DNA of 64,000 nucleotides from Pseudomonas inefficax (GCF_900277125.1 NZ_OPYN01000207.1:248001-312000); one strand, 5' to 3'. Positions 32,955-42,388 are shown, counted from the first letter of the stretch. Program-made: numbers and translations. Notes: generated by a model from the sequence alone, not told the origin.

Positions 32955-34985
32955 ATGACCTTGCGCCAACGCCTGGAAAACCTCCCGGTCGGGCAGAAGC
33001 TGCTGGCAGCCCTGCTGGTGTTGCTGGTGACCATCCTGCTGGTGGCCAACCTCACCTTCATCAGCGCCGCCTACTGGATCACCCAGGAAAGCATGGCGCC
33101 ACAGGCACTGCACACCATCGGCCGGCTGGTGGCCAACCCGCAGCTGGCCGCACGCGCCGGCGATGCACCGGACACCGCCAGCGCCCTGCTCAAGGAACTG
33201 GACAGCTACACACCGCTGCGCGCCGCCGCCGTCTACGGTGGCGATGGCCGCATACTGGCGCAGCTTCAGCACGGCGAGCCGCTGGCCCTGCCCAGGCGTT
33301 TTCGCGACATCGACGGCTGGCGCCTGATGGAGTTTCGCAGCACCCAGCTGATACGCATGCCACGTGACGCCAACCCGCCGGCGCACCTGCTGCTGGTGGC
33401 CAGCAGCGAACTGCCCACGGCCTTCTACACCGGCACCCTCAGCGCCAGCCTGGGCATCCTGGTGTTCAGCATCCTGCTGTGGATCGTCATCGCTCGGCAA
33501 ATCAAACGCCTGATCACCCAGCCGATCAACCAGCTCGAAGAACTCAGCCGCCAGGTCACCCGCGAAGAGAGCTATGCCCTGCGTGCGCAGCGCGGCAACG
33601 ACGATGAAATCGGCAGCCTTGCCGAAGCATTCAACACCATGCTCTCGCGCATCGAGGCCCGCGAACAGCAGCTCAAGCGCACCCGCGACGAGTTCCAGGA
33701 GGCCTATGACCAGGCCCAGGGCCTGGCCGAGGAAACCCGCCACACCAACCGCAAGCTGGAGCTGGAAGTCCAGGTGCGCAGCAAGATCGAGAAAAAGCTG
33801 ACCGGCTTCCAGAATTACCTGAACAGCATCATCGACTCGATGCCCTCGGCGCTGATCGCCCTCGATGAACAGCTCTACGTGACCCAGTGGAACCACGAAG
33901 CCACGGTGCTTTCCGGCACGCCACTGGACGAAGCGCTGAACCAGCCGATCTTCATTGCCTTCGAACCGCTCAAGCCGTTCCTGCCGCAACTGAAGGAAAC
34001 CGTGGAAAAGCACCGAGTGGCGAAGATCGAGCGGGTCACCTGGCCCAAAGGCGACGACCTGCGCCACTACGCCCTGACCTTCTACCCACTGACTGGTGGC
34101 GGCGGCCGTGGCGTGGTCATCCGTATCGACGACATCACCCAGCGCCTGTCGCTGGAAGAAATGATGGTGCAATCGGAGAAGATGCTTTCGGTCGGCGGCC
34201 TGGCCGCCGGCATGGCCCACGAAATCAACAACCCGCTGGGCGCGATCCTGCATAACGTGCAGAACATCCGCCGACGCCTGTCACCAGAGCTGCCGCGCAA
34301 TCAGGAACAGGCAGAGGAACTGGGCATCGACCTGCCCACGGTCAACCGCTACCTGGAAAGCCGCGAAGTGCCGCAATTGCTCGACGGCATCCAGCAGGCC
34401 GGTGCCCGGGCGGCGAAGATCGTCACCCACATGCTCAGCTTCAGCCGCCGCAGCAACCGCCAACTGGCGCCATGCGACCTGCCGGCGCTGATCGACCAGG
34501 CGGTGGAGATTGCAGGCAACGACTTCGACCTGGCCATCGGCTTCGACTTCAAGGGCCAGGCCATCGTGCGGCAGTTCGACCCCGAACTGGGGCCGGTGCC
34601 GTGCACCGCCAACGAATTGGAGCAGGTGCTGCTCAACCTGCTGAAAAACGCCGCCCAGGCCATCCATCAGCGGCCTCAGCCGAGCGAGCCCGGGCGCATC
34701 ACCCTGCGCACCCGCTTGAACCCGCCGTGGGCAGAAATCCAGGTCGAGGACAACGGCGTCGGCATGCCCGAGGGGGTGCGCAAGCGCACTTTCGAGCCGT
34801 TCTTCACCACCAAGGAAATCGGCCAGGGTACCGGGCTGGGCCTGTCGGTCTCGTACTTCATCATCACCAACAACCACAAGGGGCAGATGGAAGTACAGTC
34901 CACGCCCGGCCAGGGCACCTGCTTCACCCTGCGCCTGCCCCTCGGCCAGCCGGCAACGGTGACGCCGGCCAAAACGGAGAAATGA
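32955..34985 (+). CDS. Orphan sensor histidine kinase
   Basis: A 676-residue inner-membrane kinase. TM1 at about 15-40, periplasmic domain to 160, TM2 at about 162-182, HAMP to about 235, coiled coil, PAS at about 285-390, HisKA with MAHEINNPL (His422), and HATPase_c with NLLKNAAQA (N box), DNGVGMP (G1) and GTGLGLS (G2). No response-regulator gene is adjacent. The PA4398 homologue affects swarming and biofilm in P. aeruginosa, from memory. Its stop is one base from the start of the adenosyltransferase gene, so the two are coupled in translation. Confidence 0.92.
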   Translation: MTLRQRLENLPVGQKLLAALLVLLVTILLVANLTFISAAYWITQESMAPQALHTIGRLVANPQLAARAGDAPDTASALLKELDSYTPLRAAAVYGGDGRILAQLQHGEPLALPRRFRDIDGWRLMEFRSTQLIRMPRDANPPAHLLLVASSELPTAFYTGTLSASLGILVFSILLWIVIARQIKRLITQPINQLEELSRQVTREESYALRAQRGNDDEIGSLAEAFNTMLSRIEAREQQLKRTRDEFQEAYDQAQGLAEETRHTNRKLELEVQVRSKIEKKLTGFQNYLNSIIDSMPSALIALDEQLYVTQWNHEATVLSGTPLDEALNQPIFIAFEPLKPFLPQLKETVEKHRVAKIERVTWPKGDDLRHYALTFYPLTGGGGRGVVIRIDDITQRLSLEEMMVQSEKMLSVGGLAAGMAHEINNPLGAILHNVQNIRRRLSPELPRNQEQAEELGIDLPTVNRYLESREVPQLLDGIQQAGARAAKIVTHMLSFSRRSNRQLAPCDLPALIDQAVEIAGNDFDLAIGFDFKGQAIVRQFDPELGPVPCTANELEQVLLNLLKNAAQAIHQRPQPSEPGRITLRTRLNPPWAEIQVEDNGVGMPEGVRKRTFEPFFTTKEIGQGTGLGLSVSYFIITNNHKGQMEVQSTPGQGTCFTLRLPLGQPATVTPAKTEK

Positions 34986-34986
34986 C

Positions 34987-35553
34987 ATGGGCTACCGCCT
35001 GTCGAAGATCTATACCCGCACCGGCGACAAAGGCGAAACCGGCCTGGGCGACGGACGCCGGGTACCCAAGGACCACCCACGGATCGAGGCGATCGGCGAA
35101 GTGGACAGCCTGAACAGTCAGTTGGGGCTGCTGCTTGCGGGGCTGGCCGAACAGGGCCTGGATGAAGTGAGCGCGGTATTGGCACCGTGTCAGCACCGCT
35201 TGTTCGACCTGGGCGGTGAGCTGGCGATGCCCAGCTATCAGGCGCTGAACCTGGCGGAGGTGGAACGCCTGGAAGCGGCGATCGATGTGTGGAATGAAGA
35301 GCTGGGGCCGTTGAAGAACTTCATCTTGCCCAGTGGCTCGGCGTTGGTGGCCCAGGCGCATGTGTGCCGCAGCCTGGCGCGCAGTGCGGAGCGGCGGTGC
35401 CAGCAGCTGAATGCGCTGGAGCCGTTGGCGGGGGTTGGGTTGGCGTATATCAACCGGCTTTCGGATCTGCTGTTTGTGGCGGCGCGGATCATCGGGCGGC
35501 GGCAGGGGGTGGCTGAGGTTTTGTGGCAGCCTGCCGAGAAGCCGCAGGGCTGA
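34987..35553 (+). CDS. PduO-type cob(I)alamin adenosyltransferase
   Basis: A 188-residue enzyme that transfers adenosyl from ATP to cob(I)alamin to make adenosylcobalamin. The ATP-binding N-terminal TRTGDKGETGL is at about residues 10-20, and the helical-bundle segments with RSLARSAERR (about 127-136) and INRLSDLLFVAAR (about 157-169) are typical of PduO/MMAB. It starts one base after the kinase stop. No other B12 gene lies in the window. Confidence 0.92.
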   Translation: MGYRLSKIYTRTGDKGETGLGDGRRVPKDHPRIEAIGEVDSLNSQLGLLLAGLAEQGLDEVSAVLAPCQHRLFDLGGELAMPSYQALNLAEVERLEAAIDVWNEELGPLKNFILPSGSALVAQAHVCRSLARSAERRCQQLNALEPLAGVGLAYINRLSDLLFVAARIIGRRQGVAEVLWQPAEKPQG

Positions 35554-35560
35554 TAGTTTT

Positions 35561-35684
35561 GGGGCTGCTGCGCAGCCCGATCGCGACACAAGGCCGCTCC
35601 TACAGGAGAACCGTGTCATCTTGAAGGAATCGCATCACCCTGTAGGAGCGGCCTTGTGTCGCGATCGGGCCGCAAAGCGGCCCC
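35561..35684. repeat. Compound REP pair, GACACAAGGC type, long spacer
   Basis: Two inverted REP copies with outer GGGGCTGC and GCGGCCCC hairpins and a spacer of about 33 bases, between the convergent adenosyltransferase and Nudix genes. Confidence 0.9.
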
Positions 35685-35697
35685 AATTACAGGCAAC

Positions 35698-36642
35698 TCA
35701 AATCTCAGGCCAGAACGCCCGAATCCCGGCAACACCCTGTGCCCCCGCATCCCAGGCCTGCTCACGCTCAGCCGGCCCGACCCCGCCCAGCAGGTAAACC
35801 GGCTTGTTGAACCCGGCAATCAACCGCTGTGCCTCGTCCCACCCCAGCGGCACCGCCTCAGGGTGAGTCCGGGTCGCCTGCACCGGCGACAAGGTAACGA
35901 AGTCCACACCCATCTGTTCCGCCAGCGCCAGCTCCTCGGCGTTGTGGCAGGACGCCGCCAGCCAGCGCTCTCTGGGGAACGGCCGGCCGTTGGCGGCATA
36001 CTTGCGCAGTTGTGCAGCCGTCAGGTGCCAACCTGCGGCCGGGAAGTCACCCAGCCACTCCAGCGGGCCTTTGAGCATCAGCTGCGCCTTGCCAGCGCAC
36101 AGGCCGACCGCATCCACCGCCACATCGCGGTACTTGGGGTCGTACATGTCCGGGGCGCGCAACTGGATCAGGCGAATGCCGCTGGCCACCGCTTTCTGGA
36201 TGCCCTTGAGCATCTGCGGCACTTCCAGGCCATCGGGGGTGATCAGGTACTGGTCCGGCAGGCGCGCGGCCGCAACGATCGGCTTGTTGGCCTCGGGAAA
36301 TTCGTACAATGGCAAATCGCGCGGGGCAACCCATTCCAGCGGCTGGCCTTCGGCGCCATGCGGCTCGCCGGTGAACGCCTCGACTTCGCGCACATCCAGC
36401 AACACCTGCTTGTCCGGGTAGTCGTGGCTGACCTTGATCAGCGCGCGCGAACGGCTCACCTCGATGCCCAGTTCCTCGCGCAGCTCACGGGCCAGCGCCG
36501 CCTCGACACCCTCACCCTCTTCCACCTTGCCGCCTGGGAATTCCCACAGGCCGCCCTGGTGCTGGGTATCGGCACGCCGTGCGATCAGAATGCGGCCGTC
36601 AGTACCGCGAATGACAGCAGCTACAACATGAATCCGTTTCAC
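35698..36642 (-). CDS. mutT: Nudix hydrolase-ThiE/TenI fusion (MutT-like)
   Basis: A 314-residue two-domain protein. Residues 1-130 are a MutT-like Nudix domain with the box GGKVEEGEGVEAALARELRE near 37-56. Residues about 135-314 match the thiamine phosphate synthase/TenI barrel (TLSPVQ near 251, LLGGVGPAE near 287). The Nudix half should hydrolyse 8-oxo-dGTP; the second half's role is unknown. The start is GTG at 36642, overlapping the GST stop (GTGA). This fusion is common in pseudomonads. Confidence 0.9.
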   Translation of the reverse strand: MKRIHVVAAVIRGTDGRILIARRADTQHQGGLWEFPGGKVEEGEGVEAALARELREELGIEVSRSRALIKVSHDYPDKQVLLDVREVEAFTGEPHGAEGQPLEWVAPRDLPLYEFPEANKPIVAAARLPDQYLITPDGLEVPQMLKGIQKAVASGIRLIQLRAPDMYDPKYRDVAVDAVGLCAGKAQLMLKGPLEWLGDFPAAGWHLTAAQLRKYAANGRPFPRERWLAASCHNAEELALAEQMGVDFVTLSPVQATRTHPEAVPLGWDEAQRLIAGFNKPVYLLGGVGPAEREQAWDAGAQGVAGIRAFWPEI

Positions 36643-37271
36643 CCTTCACGCTCCGCCAGGCCAGCCTGCTGCCAGGCCTGGAAGGCCGGCCACTGGTAAA
36701 TGGTTTCGATATAGGTCGCCGCCTCGGCAGGCACTTCCACGCGGTAAGTGCGCAGGCGCACGGCCACCGGGGCGAAGAAAGCATCGGCCAGGCTCGGCTT
36801 GCCGAACAGGAAGGGGCCACTGTCCTTCGCCGCAAGGCGGCATTCCGACCACAGCGCAACGATACGGTCGATATCGATTTGAACCTCCAGCGGCACGCTG
36901 TCCAGCGCCTGGTCACGCGACAGGTCGAACGGCATGGCGCCGCGCAGGGCGAAGAAGCCGCTGTGCATCTGCGCGCAGGCCGAACGGGCCTGGGCCCGGG
37001 CAGCCACGTCGGCAGGCCAGAGCTGGGCGTCGGGGTGGCGTTCGTTGAGGTATTCGGCAATGGCCAGCGAGTCGGCGATCACACCGTGCTCGGTCTTGAG
37101 CAGCGGTACCTTGCCGGTTGCGGAGAAAGCGAGGAGGCGCTGACGGGTGTCAGGCTGGTTGAGTTTGATCAGTGTTTCTTCGTAAGGCACGCCAGCCAGT
37201 TCGAGGGCCAGGGCGCCACGCAGCGACCAGGAGGAATACAGCTTGTCGCCGATGATCAGGTGATAGCTCAT
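36639..37271 (-). CDS. Glutathione S-transferase family protein
   Basis: A 210-residue cytosolic GST. The thioredoxin-like half begins SYHLIIGDKLYSSWSLRG, with the catalytic Ser pair (SSWS) near residues 12-15, the cis-Pro TGKVPLL near 53-59, and ADSLAIAEYL near 67-76, the GSH gamma-Glu site. The second half is helical. It looks like the zeta/maleylacetoacetate isomerase-like or YfcF group; the substrate is unknown. Its stop overlaps the Nudix start. ATG at 37271; the longer frame crosses a REP. Confidence 0.9.
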   Translation of the reverse strand: MSYHLIIGDKLYSSWSLRGALALELAGVPYEETLIKLNQPDTRQRLLAFSATGKVPLLKTEHGVIADSLAIAEYLNERHPDAQLWPADVAARAQARSACAQMHSGFFALRGAMPFDLSRDQALDSVPLEVQIDIDRIVALWSECRLAAKDSGPFLFGKPSLADAFFAPVAVRLRTYRVEVPAEAATYIETIYQWPAFQAWQQAGLAEREG

Positions 37272-37299
37272 GGTTCGGCTCCATCGGTTTGGGAATTTT

Positions 37300-37410
37300 G
37301 GGGCTGCTCTGCAGCCCTTTCGCGACACAAGGCCGCTCCCACATGGGGCGGTGTACGCAGGTCCTTGTGGGAGCGGCCTTGTGTCGCGAAAGGGCCGCAA
37401 CGCGGCCCCA
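37300..37410. repeat. Compound REP pair, GACACAAGGC type
   Basis: Two inverted REP copies with outer hairpins fill the gap between argJ (ending at 37417) and the GST gene, both on the minus strand. Confidence 0.9.
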
Positions 37411-37416
37411 ACTACA

Positions 37417-38634
37417 TCAGGTACGGTATTCGGCGTTGATCTTCACGTACTCGTGGGACAGGTCGGTGGTCCAGATGGATTCGCTGCACTGGCCACGGCC
37501 CAGCTCGATACGGATGGTGATTTCTTCCTGGGCCATTACCTTGGCGCCCTGGTCTTCGGTGTAGCTCGGGCTGCGGCCACCTTTGCTGGCAATGCACACG
37601 TTGTCCAGGTACACATCGATCAGGCTCACATCCAGCTCCGGTACGCCGGCACGGCCAACGGCGGCGAGGATACGGCCCCAGTTGGGGTCGGAGGCGAACA
37701 GCGCAGTCTTGATCAGCGGCGAGTGGGCCACGGCGTAGCCGACGTCCAGGCACTCCTGGTGGTTGCCACCGCCGTTGACCTGCACGGTAACGAACTTGGT
37801 GGCGCCTTCGCCGTCACGGACGATGGCCTGGGCCACTTCCATGCACACTTCGAACACCGCCTTCTTCAACGCTTCGAACAGCGCGCCGCTGGCTTCGGTG
37901 ACTTCCGGCAGGTTGGCCTTGCCGGTGGCGATCAGCATGCAGCAGTCGTTGGTCGAGGTATCGCCATCGATGGTGATGCGGTTGAACGACTTGTTGGCGC
38001 CATCCAGCATCAGGTCCTTGAGCACCGCAGGGGCAACCTTGGCGTCGGTAGCGATGTAGCCGAGCATGGTGGCCATGTTCGGGCGGATCATGCCTGCACC
38101 TTTGCTGATGCCGGTGACGGTAACGGTCACGCCATCGTGCTGGAACTGGCGGCTGGCACCCTTGGGCAAGGTGTCGGTGGTCATGATGCCGGTGGCAGCC
38201 TCGGCCCAGTGGTTTTCCGACAGGTTGTCAAGGGCGGCCTGCAGCGCGCCTTCGATCTTCTCGACCGGCAGCGGCTCGCCGATCACGCCAGTGGAGAACG
38301 GCAGTACCGACTCGGCCGGTACGCCGGCCAGTTCGGCCAGCTTGGCGCAGGTACGCTCGGCGGCGGCCAGGCCTGGCGCGCCGGTGCCGGCGTTGGCGTT
38401 ACCGGTGTTGGTCAGCAGGTAGCGCACGGTGCCCTGCACGCGCTGCTTGGACAGGATCACCGGCGCTGCGCAGAAGGCGTTGAGGGTGAACACGCCGGCC
38501 ACGCTGGAGCCTTCGGCGCAGCGCATGACCACCACATCCTTGCGCCCAGGGCGCTTGATGCCGGCAGAAGCGATGCCGAGTTCAAAACCCGGGACCGGGT
38601 GCAGGGTGGGCAAAGGACCAAGACCAACAGCCAT
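37417..38634 (-). CDS. argJ: Arginine biosynthesis bifunctional protein ArgJ
   Basis: A 405-residue ornithine acetyltransferase that moves acetyl from N-acetylornithine to glutamate, recycling the acetyl group in arginine synthesis; many members also make N-acetylglutamate from acetyl-CoA. The self-cleavage site is in KGAGMIRPNMATMLGY, between Ala and the nucleophile Thr near residue 190. The C-terminus ends in the conserved YVKINAEYRT. The ATG at 38634 is right for the family; the longer frame runs through the REP locus. The precursor splits into alpha and beta chains. Confidence 0.96.
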   Translation of the reverse strand: MAVGLGPLPTLHPVPGFELGIASAGIKRPGRKDVVVMRCAEGSSVAGVFTLNAFCAAPVILSKQRVQGTVRYLLTNTGNANAGTGAPGLAAAERTCAKLAELAGVPAESVLPFSTGVIGEPLPVEKIEGALQAALDNLSENHWAEAATGIMTTDTLPKGASRQFQHDGVTVTVTGISKGAGMIRPNMATMLGYIATDAKVAPAVLKDLMLDGANKSFNRITIDGDTSTNDCCMLIATGKANLPEVTEASGALFEALKKAVFEVCMEVAQAIVRDGEGATKFVTVQVNGGGNHQECLDVGYAVAHSPLIKTALFASDPNWGRILAAVGRAGVPELDVSLIDVYLDNVCIASKGGRSPSYTEDQGAKVMAQEEITIRIELGRGQCSESIWTTDLSHEYVKINAEYRT

Positions 38635-38672
38635 TAGAGCGCTCCTAGAAATTACGGTTGATATCGAAAAGC

Positions 38673-38794
38673 GGGGCCGCTTCGCGCCCCATCGCGACAC
38701 AAGGCCGCTCCCACATAGGACGGCCCAGCGTTGCGGCTGTGCGCTATCCCTGTGGGAGCGGCCTTGTGTCGCGATAGGGCCGCAACGCGGCCCC
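38673..38794. repeat. Compound REP pair, GACACAAGGC type
   Basis: Two inverted REP copies with outer hairpins in the gap after secA. On the minus strand the GGGGC-type hairpin at the left is followed by CTTTTC, a weak T-run, so it may help end secA transcripts. Confidence 0.9.
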
Positions 38795-38806
38795 ATTCAG
38801 GTCAGA

Positions 38807-41542
38807 TCACTCGATCTGCCCGTGGCAATGCTTGAACTTCTTGCCCGAACCACACCAGCACGGCTCGTTGCGGCCCAGCTTCTGCTCGTTGCGCACAGGT
38901 GCCGAGGCGACGGCCACTTCGGCGCCCTCCTCGTTCAGTTGCTCGCTTTCCAGGCCCGGTGCAGCGGCGTGCTGGAACTGCATGCGGCTGGCCAGTTCCT
39001 CGGCCTCGCGGCGCAGACGGGCTTCCTCTTCGACCGGGTCTTCGCGGCGTACCTGAACGTGCGACAGCACGCGGATGGTGTCGCGCTTGATCGACTCGAG
39101 CAGCTCCTGGAACAGGCTGAAGGATTCGCGCTTGTATTCCTGCTTCGGGTTCTTCTGCGCATAACCACGCAGGTGAATACCGTGACGCAGGTGGTCCATG
39201 GTCGACAGGTGGTCTTTCCACAAGTCGTCCAGCACGCGCAGCAGGATCTGCTTCTCGAAGGTACGCAGGGCTTCGATGCCGGCCTGATCTTCCTTCTCGG
39301 TGTACGCGGTGGTGATTTCGTTCAGCAGCTTCTCGCGCAGGGTCTCTTCGTAGAGGTGATCGTCCTCGTCGAGCCACTGCTGGATCGGCAGTTTCATGGC
39401 GAAATCGCTGGCCAGCGAAGCCTCCAGGCCGGCCACGTCCCACTGCTCGGGCAGCGACTGCGGCGGAATGTGCTGGCTGATGGTAGCGTCCAGCACTTCC
39501 TTGCGGAATTCGACGATGGTGTCGCCGATGTTCTCGGCGGCCAGCAGGCTGTTGCGCATGTGGTAGATCACCTTGCGCTGCTCGTTGGCCACGTCGTCGT
39601 ATTCCAGCAACTGCTTGCGGATGTCGAAGTTGCGGCCTTCGACCTTGCGCTGGGCCTTCTCGATGGCGTTGGTAACCATGCGGTGCTCGATGGCCTCGCC
39701 GGACTGCATGCCCAGCGCCTTCATGAAGTTCTTAACCCGGTCAGAGGCGAAGATACGCATCAGGCTGTCTTCCAGCGACAGGTAGAAGCGGCTGGAACCC
39801 GGGTCGCCCTGACGGCCGGAACGGCCACGCAGCTGGTTGTCGATACGGCGCGATTCGTGGCGCTCGGAGGCGATCACGTGCAGGCCACCCGACTCGATCA
39901 CTTGCTGGTGACGCTTCTGCCAGTCGGCCTTGATCTGGGCAATCTGCTCGGCAGTCGGGTTTTCCAGGGCGGCCACTTCGGCTTCCCAGTTACCGCCCAG
40001 CAGGATGTCGGTACCGCGGCCGGCCATGTTGGTGGCGATGGTAAGGGCACCTGGCGCACCGGCTTGCGCGATGATCTCGGCTTCTTTCTCGTGGTACTTG
40101 GCGTTGAGCACCTTGTGGTCGATACCTTCCTTCTTCAGGAGGTTGGACATGTGCTCGGACGTTTCGATGGTCGCCGTACCTACCAGCACCGGGCGGCCGT
40201 GGGTCATGCTTTCCTTGATGTCGGCGATGATCGCGGCGTACTTCTCGTCGGCAGTCAGATACACCAGGTCGTTGAAGTCTTTACGCGCCAACGGCTTGTT
40301 CGGCGGAATGACCATCACGTTGAGCCCGTAGATCGACTGGAACTCGAACGCTTCGGTGTCAGCGGTACCGGTCATGCCGGACAGCTTGGTGTACAGGCGG
40401 AAGTAGTTCTGGAAGGTGGTCGAAGCCAGGGTCTGGCTCTCGGCCTGGATGTTCAGGTTTTCTTTGGCTTCGATGGCCTGGTGCAGGCCTTCGGACAGAC
40501 GACGGCCTGGCATGGTACGGCCGGTGTGCTCGTCGATCAGCAGGACCTGGCCGTCCTGAACGATGTATTCGATGTTGCGGTGGAACAGCTTGTGCGCGCG
40601 CAGGCCGGCATAGACGTGGGTCAGCAGGCTCAGGTTATGCGCCGAGTACAGGCTCTCGCCCTCGGCCAGCAGGCCGGACTGGGTGAGCATCTCTTCGATG
40701 AACTGGTGACCGGCTTCGTTCAGCTCGACCTGACGGCTCTTCTCGTCGATGGTGAAGTGGCCTTCCTGGGTGACCTGGCCTTCGACCTCTTCGATGTGCT
40801 GGGTAAGGCGCGGGATCAGACGGTTGATCTCGATGTACAGCTTGGAGCTGTCCTCGGCCTGACCGGAAATGATCAACGGGGTACGCGCTTCGTCGATGAG
40901 GATGGAGTCGACTTCGTCGATCACGGCGAAGTTCAGTTCACGCTGGAACTTCTCTTCCTGGCTGAATGCCATGTTGTCGCGCAGGTAGTCGAAACCGAAT
41001 TCGTTGTTGGTACCGTAGGTGATGTCGGACGCGTAGGCGGCGCGCTTTTCTTCCGGCGGCTGGAAGGCCGAGACGATGCCGACCGACAGGCCGAGGAACT
41101 CGTACAGCGGGCGCATCCAGTTGGCGTCGCGGCGGGCCAGGTAGTCGTTGACGGTGACCACGTGCACGCCCTTGCCGGACAGTGCGTTGAGGTACACGGC
41201 CAGGGTACCGACCAAGGTCTTGCCTTCACCGGTACGCATTTCTGCGATCATGCCCTCGTGCAGGGTCATGCCGCCGATCAGCTGCACGTCGAAGTGGCGC
41301 ATGCCCATCACGCGCTTGCCGGCCTCACGGGCCACGGCGAAGGCTTCAGGCAGCAACTGGTCCAGTGTCTCGCCTTTGGCCAGGCGCTCCTTGAACTCTG
41401 CGGTCTTGCCCCGCAGTTGCTCGTCGGAGAGGGCCACCATCTTCTCTTCGAAGGCATTGACGATGTTCACCGTCTTGAGCATGCGTTTTACTTCACGCTC
41501 GTTCTTGCTTCCAAAAAGTTTCTTTAACAAAGGCGCAAACAT
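38807..41542 (-). CDS. secA: Preprotein translocase ATPase SecA
   Basis: A 911-residue motor that drives proteins through SecYEG. Walker A is MRTGEGKTL near residues 103-111, Walker B is VIDEVDSILID near 206-216, the preprotein-binding, helical-wing and second nucleotide-binding domains follow (GRSGRQGDPGSSRFYLS near 577-593), and the C-terminal zinc motif CWCGSGKKFKHCHG closes the protein. The start at 41542 gives MFAPLLKKLFGSKNE as in other pseudomonads. An upstream extension in frame is not used. The SecA and SecB client load links it to many exported products here. Confidence 0.98.
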   Translation of the reverse strand: MFAPLLKKLFGSKNEREVKRMLKTVNIVNAFEEKMVALSDEQLRGKTAEFKERLAKGETLDQLLPEAFAVAREAGKRVMGMRHFDVQLIGGMTLHEGMIAEMRTGEGKTLVGTLAVYLNALSGKGVHVVTVNDYLARRDANWMRPLYEFLGLSVGIVSAFQPPEEKRAAYASDITYGTNNEFGFDYLRDNMAFSQEEKFQRELNFAVIDEVDSILIDEARTPLIISGQAEDSSKLYIEINRLIPRLTQHIEEVEGQVTQEGHFTIDEKSRQVELNEAGHQFIEEMLTQSGLLAEGESLYSAHNLSLLTHVYAGLRAHKLFHRNIEYIVQDGQVLLIDEHTGRTMPGRRLSEGLHQAIEAKENLNIQAESQTLASTTFQNYFRLYTKLSGMTGTADTEAFEFQSIYGLNVMVIPPNKPLARKDFNDLVYLTADEKYAAIIADIKESMTHGRPVLVGTATIETSEHMSNLLKKEGIDHKVLNAKYHEKEAEIIAQAGAPGALTIATNMAGRGTDILLGGNWEAEVAALENPTAEQIAQIKADWQKRHQQVIESGGLHVIASERHESRRIDNQLRGRSGRQGDPGSSRFYLSLEDSLMRIFASDRVKNFMKALGMQSGEAIEHRMVTNAIEKAQRKVEGRNFDIRKQLLEYDDVANEQRKVIYHMRNSLLAAENIGDTIVEFRKEVLDATISQHIPPQSLPEQWDVAGLEASLASDFAMKLPIQQWLDEDDHLYEETLREKLLNEITTAYTEKEDQAGIEALRTFEKQILLRVLDDLWKDHLSTMDHLRHGIHLRGYAQKNPKQEYKRESFSLFQELLESIKRDTIRVLSHVQVRREDPVEEEARLRREAEELASRMQFQHAAAPGLESEQLNEEGAEVAVASAPVRNEQKLGRNEPCWCGSGKKFKHCHGQIE

Positions 41543-41783
41543 ATCGGCAGGATCTTCCACACGTAGGGATGGAGGGCGGCCCCATGAGTCGCCCGTGCAG
41601 CCCTGAGGCCGCATGCGAACGAGCATTCTACCCGGAAACGATGGTGAGGAAAGTGGTGGATTTCCACGATGCTTGTACAGCGTTTTGGCGGGGGCTGGTT
41701 TTAGATAGGGGCATTTTCCCTGAGTTCAAGGTTCGGGAAGATGAAACGTATCGCGAATGAGTCTTGTCTTTTGTTATCTGTGC

Positions 41784-41877
41784 CGGCCTCTTCGCGGGTA
41801 AACCCGCTCCCACAGGACCACCTACACATCAAGGGCAGTGCCGTACCTGTGGGAGCGGGTTCACCCGCGAAGAGGCC
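41784..41877. repeat. REP pair, GGGTAAACCCGC type
   Basis: Two inverted REP copies in the 390-base divergent gap between secA and dciA. It lies upstream of both genes, which is unusual in this window. The rest of that gap (41543-41783) shows no gene that I trust and presumably carries the secA promoter. Confidence 0.88.
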
Positions 41878-41932
41878 AGTGCAGGCTATAGAGATGTTAG
41901 ACTGCGGACCATGTAACCTCATGCGTACCCCC

Positions 41933-42388
41933 ATGGCCTACAAACCCTCCCCCGCCCAGCCGCCCTCGGCCCTGCTCCGCCAGGTCCGCCCGCTGCGCCT
42001 GCTGCTGAACCAGGCCGAACGCCTGGAGCACCTGCAGCGCCTGCTGGAAAGCCAGCTGCAACCGGCCGCCCGCGAGCACTGCCATGTGGCGTCGTGGCGA
42101 GATGGCACATTGTTGCTGGTGGTAACCGACGGCCACTGGGCAACCCGCCTGCGTTATCAGCAGAAACGCTTGCTGGCGGCATTGCAGGGAATGGAAGCCT
42201 TCGGCAACCTCAGGCGCATCCTGTACAAGGTCCAACCCCCGCTGGTGCCCGCCAAGCGTGGTGGCCATGCGGCAGAACTGTCCAACAACGCAGCCGAGAG
42301 CCTGCGCGATACCGCCGGGGGCATCACCGACCCCAAGCTGCGCGCAGCGCTGGAAAGGCTGGCAGCTCACGCCCAGGACAAGCGCTGA
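41933..42388 (+). CDS. dciA: DciA-type helicase-loading factor (DUF721)
   Basis: A 151-residue protein with the DUF721 fold: N-terminal LLRQVRPLRLLLNQAERLEHL helices and the central SWRDGTLLLVVTDGHWATRLRYQ beta-alpha region near residues 50-72. DciA is the ancestral replicative-helicase operator that replaces DnaC in most bacteria. The location between secA and lpxC is usual in gamma-proteobacteria. I chose the ATG at 41933; the in-frame ATG at 41921 is equally possible, since neither has a good ribosome site. Confidence 0.82.
   Translation: MAYKPSPAQPPSALLRQVRPLRLLLNQAERLEHLQRLLESQLQPAAREHCHVASWRDGTLLLVVTDGHWATRLRYQQKRLLAALQGMEAFGNLRRILYKVQPPLVPAKRGGHAAELSNNAAESLRDTAGGITDPKLRAALERLAAHAQDKR

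Noticed and set aside
38429..41527. A 1032-codon open frame antisense to argJ and secA
   Set aside because: It is the complement of secA, has low-complexity Val/Leu/Gln/His composition, no ribosome site and no domain. GC-rich third positions keep the opposite strand open.
41569..41760. Short open frame between secA and dciA
   Set aside because: 63 codons with no ribosome site, overlapping the secA upstream region. No feature supports it as a gene, though the 3' part is moderately AT-rich.
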